A DNA stretch of 64,000 bases from Thalassospira marina (lineage in GTDB: Bacteria; Pseudomonadota; Alphaproteobacteria; Rhodospirillales; Thalassospiraceae), in assembly GCF_002844375.1 (NCBI RefSeq), contig NZ_CP024199.1:1686001-1750000 (forward strand). Direction: 5' to 3'. The translations under genes were made by a program, and so were the position numbers. Shown piece after piece: positions 61,964-64,000 of this stretch. The notes under the pieces are model-generated. The model saw nothing but the letters and a program-made list of their open reading frames with translations. It searched no databases and had not been told where the DNA came from. Each line of letters opens with the position of its first letter. Position 1 is the stretch's first letter.

Positions 61964-62371
61964 TTATTCCGGCACGTCAATCCGTGATCCAAGGTCGCGG
62001 TCTTCATCTTTGCCATCCAGCAGATGTGTCAGTTCCTCGATCCGGGAAATGCGGCCATCGCGAAGGGTGTAAAATGCAATCACCTTTACGCGGATATGGT
62101 CCCCGTTTTTCTTTTCGGCGCGCACAATGTGAATGTCGGCAATGGTATCATCCTGCGCGATGATTTTCTCAAAACTGACCTCGGCACGGATCAGGGCATT
62201 TCGCAGGGTTGCGGCATGTTGCAGGAACCCGTCCAAATCCAGTGTTTCACCATCAACAATCTGGATGTAATCGCGGGTGAAAAACGATGCGAGATTTTCG
62301 GTGGGAATGGCCGGGTTTGTCAGGCTGGCAAACAGGTCGTGAAGAATGTTTTCTGCGTCTCGCTGGTTCAT
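61964..62371 (-). CDS. SnoaL/NTF2-like protein
   Basis: A 135-residue protein of the NTF2-like cone-fold superfamily (SnoaL-like): AENILHDLFASLTNP, LASFFTRDYIQIVDGETLDLDGFLQHA, and VIAFYTLRDGRISRIEELTHLLDG. ATG 62371 is preceded by AAGGAG. These folds serve as isomerases, dehydratases or ligand binders; the substrate is unknown. It is divergent from an AraC regulator, which may control it. Confidence 0.82.
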   Translation of the reverse strand: MNQRDAENILHDLFASLTNPAIPTENLASFFTRDYIQIVDGETLDLDGFLQHAATLRNALIRAEVSFEKIIAQDDTIADIHIVRAEKKNGDHIRVKVIAFYTLRDGRISRIEELTHLLDGKDEDRDLGSRIDVPE

Positions 62372-62486
62372 TTTGCTTTCTCCTTGCAGGCAAAGGCCCA
62401 ATGCATTTGCCGTTAAGGTGAAAATAGCGTTATAAGTTTGGCGCTTCTCACGCATTAGTGCCAATAAATAACGTTTTAAGGCCATC

Positions 62487-63284
62487 ATGCCGGATTACCT
62501 GATTGATCCCTCGTTTCTAAATGCTTCCGGTGATGCTGCGTCGATCCGGGTGGTGTTGCGGCGCAGCCCGCTTGCTCGCGAAACAGCCCTGCATTCCCAT
62601 GCTTTCGGGCAGTTGATTGGCCCGTTAAAGGGATCAGCCCGGATCGAAACGGATGCCGGTATCTGGGTGGTTCCGGCCATTCATGCGGCCTGGGTGCCAC
62701 CCCATCATGACCATGCCCTGCAATCCAACGGTCCGTTTCAGGGATGGAGCATCTATGTCCCGCCGGTCCTGTGTGCCAACCTGCCGCAAAGCCCGCTAAC
62801 GCTGCAGGGCAATGCGTTGCTGGATGCTGCAATTCAGCGGGCATCGCACTGGCAAAACGGGCCGGAAACACCGGCACAGCATCGCCTGGCGCAGGTTATT
62901 CTTGATGAAATCGCAACAGCGCAGCCCGTTGGCCTGAATTTACCCGCCCCGCAGGATGCACGCCTGCAACGTATTGCCCGGCAGCTTGCCGCTGATCTGG
63001 CCGATCATCGCGGCATGGCGGAATGGGCCAATTGGGCCGGTATCGCACCGCGTACGCTCAGCCGCCGGTTTGTGGCTGAAACCGGCTTTACCTTCCGGGA
63101 CTGGCGGCAACGTGCCCGCCTGCTTGCGGCCCTTGAAATGCTGGCATCGGGCAGGGCGGTTACCACCGTCGCGCTTGATTTGGGTTATGAAAATATCAGT
63201 GCCTTTATCACTGCATTCAAAAAAACGTTCGGCACAACACCCGGCCAGTATCTGGCATACGGTTCTGAGAATCCGGCTATCTGA
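62487..63284 (+). CDS. AraC-family transcriptional regulator
   Basis: A 265-residue regulator. The N-terminal cupin-like sensor domain (about 30-110, ETALHSHAFGQLIGPLKG and VVPAIHAAWVPPHHDHAL) includes a His-rich turn. The C-terminal AraC domain with two HTH motifs is clear (MAEWANWAGIAPRTLSRRFVAETGFTFRDWRQRARLLAALEML, then VALDLGYENISAFITAFKKTFGTTPGQYL). It is divergent from the SnoaL-like gene, which is its likely target. The inducer is unknown. Confidence 0.92.
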   Translation: MPDYLIDPSFLNASGDAASIRVVLRRSPLARETALHSHAFGQLIGPLKGSARIETDAGIWVVPAIHAAWVPPHHDHALQSNGPFQGWSIYVPPVLCANLPQSPLTLQGNALLDAAIQRASHWQNGPETPAQHRLAQVILDEIATAQPVGLNLPAPQDARLQRIARQLAADLADHRGMAEWANWAGIAPRTLSRRFVAETGFTFRDWRQRARLLAALEMLASGRAVTTVALDLGYENISAFITAFKKTFGTTPGQYLAYGSENPAI

Positions 63285-63414
63285 TTAGTCCGGACATCAC
63301 TGCGAAAACAGTGTACGGCGCAGTCTTTTGCGTTTCTGTCATACAGTTGGGGTTTTGCGCGCTGGAACGGGGCAGTCGCGGCCATTCGTCTGGTACCATC
63401 CATTACCTCATGGT

Positions 63415-64000
63415 TTAAAACAGGGACAGTTGCCCATCCACGCCCGGCCGCATGAAACCGCTGCTATCAAGGTTGATGGTGCGGCCTGTTAAATTGTGTT
63501 TACGCCGGGCAAGGTCAAACCGTTTGGCGATCAGATCGGCAATGGGGCCGGTTCCGCGCATGCGGTTGCCAAAGCTGGCATCGTAAATCTTGCCATCGCG
63601 CATTTGCCGCACCAGCGACATTACTTTGTCGCGCCGGTCCGGGTAATGGTTTTGCAGCCATTCATCAAACAGATCGGCGATTTCCAGTGGCAGGCGCAAC
63701 ACAATATGCCCGACCGATTGCGCTCCGGCCTGTTTGCAGGCTGCGACCAGATTTTCAATTTCGCTGTCATTCAAACCGGGAATTACGGGCGCACATAATG
63801 CGGTCACCGGAATGCCGGCATCGGCCAGTTTGCGAATGGCATCAAGCCTGCGATGTGGTGCACTGGCACGCGGTTCCAAAAGGTTCGATAGCCGGTGATC
63901 AAGGGATGTTACCGATACCGCAACCGACGCCCGGTTTTGCCGGGCCATCGGGGCAATCAGGTCAATGTCACGGCAGACCAGTGCTGACTTGGTAATGATC
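63415..64000 (-). CDS. PA0069-family radical SAM protein (5' end outside the window)
   Basis: Partial: the frame stays open to the window edge (ITKSALVCRDIDLIAPMARQ before the first internal Met), so the N-terminal part with the CxxxCxxC cluster is missing. The visible 195 residues include VSVTSLDHRLSNLLEPRASAPHRRLDAIRKLADAGIPVTALCAPVIPGLND, typical of the SplB/PA0069-like radical SAM family, and a C-terminal GQLSLF. Function unknown; family members are often annotated as DNA-repair photolyase-like, without proof. Confidence 0.88.
   Translation of the reverse strand, partial: IITKSALVCRDIDLIAPMARQNRASVAVSVTSLDHRLSNLLEPRASAPHRRLDAIRKLADAGIPVTALCAPVIPGLNDSEIENLVAACKQAGAQSVGHIVLRLPLEIADLFDEWLQNHYPDRRDKVMSLVRQMRDGKIYDASFGNRMRGTGPIADLIAKRFDLARRKHNLTGRTINLDSSGFMRPGVDGQLSLF

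Overview
The window looks like a chromosomal segment of a free-living, motile, aerobic alphaproteobacterium. Estimated by eye, G+C is about 53-55%. The evidence is a mitochondrial-type complex I accessory subunit (NDUFS4 family), a hom-glpX...recJ arrangement, alphaproteobacterial DinB architecture, flagellar stator genes, large chemoreceptors and thiamine and zinc uptake systems. The best guess is a marine Rhodospirillales such as Thalassospira; this is inference from gene content, not a database match. No insertion sequence, integrase, phage structural gene or CRISPR array is visible, so this reads as ordinary chromosome with accessory pockets.

Layout. 0.2-12.3 kb: an OmpA-type lipoprotein, an AlaC-like aminotransferase, homoserine dehydrogenase, GlpX and RecJ. 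Between glpX and recJ lie a glucose-dehydrogenase-type membrane domain, a YegD-like Hsp70, a TetR regulator with its probable alcohol dehydrogenase target, and a small membrane protein. 12.5-20.6 kb: a repressor-like HTH protein, a periplasmic binding protein, a GST-MFS pair, three tandem identical tRNA-Glu genes, DinB and a degenerate EAL protein. 20.8-24.5 kb: a TPR/SHOCT/SPOR lipoprotein, a SAM hydrolase family protein, an MBL hydrolase and a VOC protein. 24.7-29.7 kb: MotA and MotB, a chemoreceptor with a CxxCH heme-binding motif, and small unknown genes. 29.8-38.0 kb: apt, an orphan Panacea/SocA-like protein, a ChaN-like protein, a cystathionine beta-lyase-like enzyme, an FAD oxidoreductase, a DMT transporter and a NAPE-PLD-like hydrolase. 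38.2-41.2 kb: thiZXY under a TPP riboswitch. 41.3-45.8 kb: a quinone oxidoreductase with divergent LysR, HDAC-like and DUF192 genes, tRNA-Pro, NDUFS4 and tRNA-Arg. 46.4-51.1 kb: a soluble three-PAS chemoreceptor, a glucuronan-lyase-like polysaccharide lyase, a YitT protein and an aldo/keto reductase. 51.3-55.4 kb: a zinc-limitation locus (CobW/COG0523, a HisI paralogue, Zur, ZnuC, ZnuB) around one Zur-type palindrome. 55.4-64 kb: MetC, a threonine dehydratase, rpmF, two GNATs, a mercaptopyruvate sulfurtransferase, AlaX, a SnoaL-like protein with divergent AraC, and a truncated radical-SAM gene.

The most coherent systems are the Zur regulon, which lacks znuA here and has His-rich tails on both CobW and ZnuC; the riboswitch-controlled thiamine-precursor transporter; and the motility/sensing block. 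The least explained elements are a predicted three-way-junction RNA with its own terminator between the cobW-like gene and the aldo/keto reductase (about 51305-51423), a nested GAATGC inverted-repeat cluster upstream of recJ, and several orphan domains.
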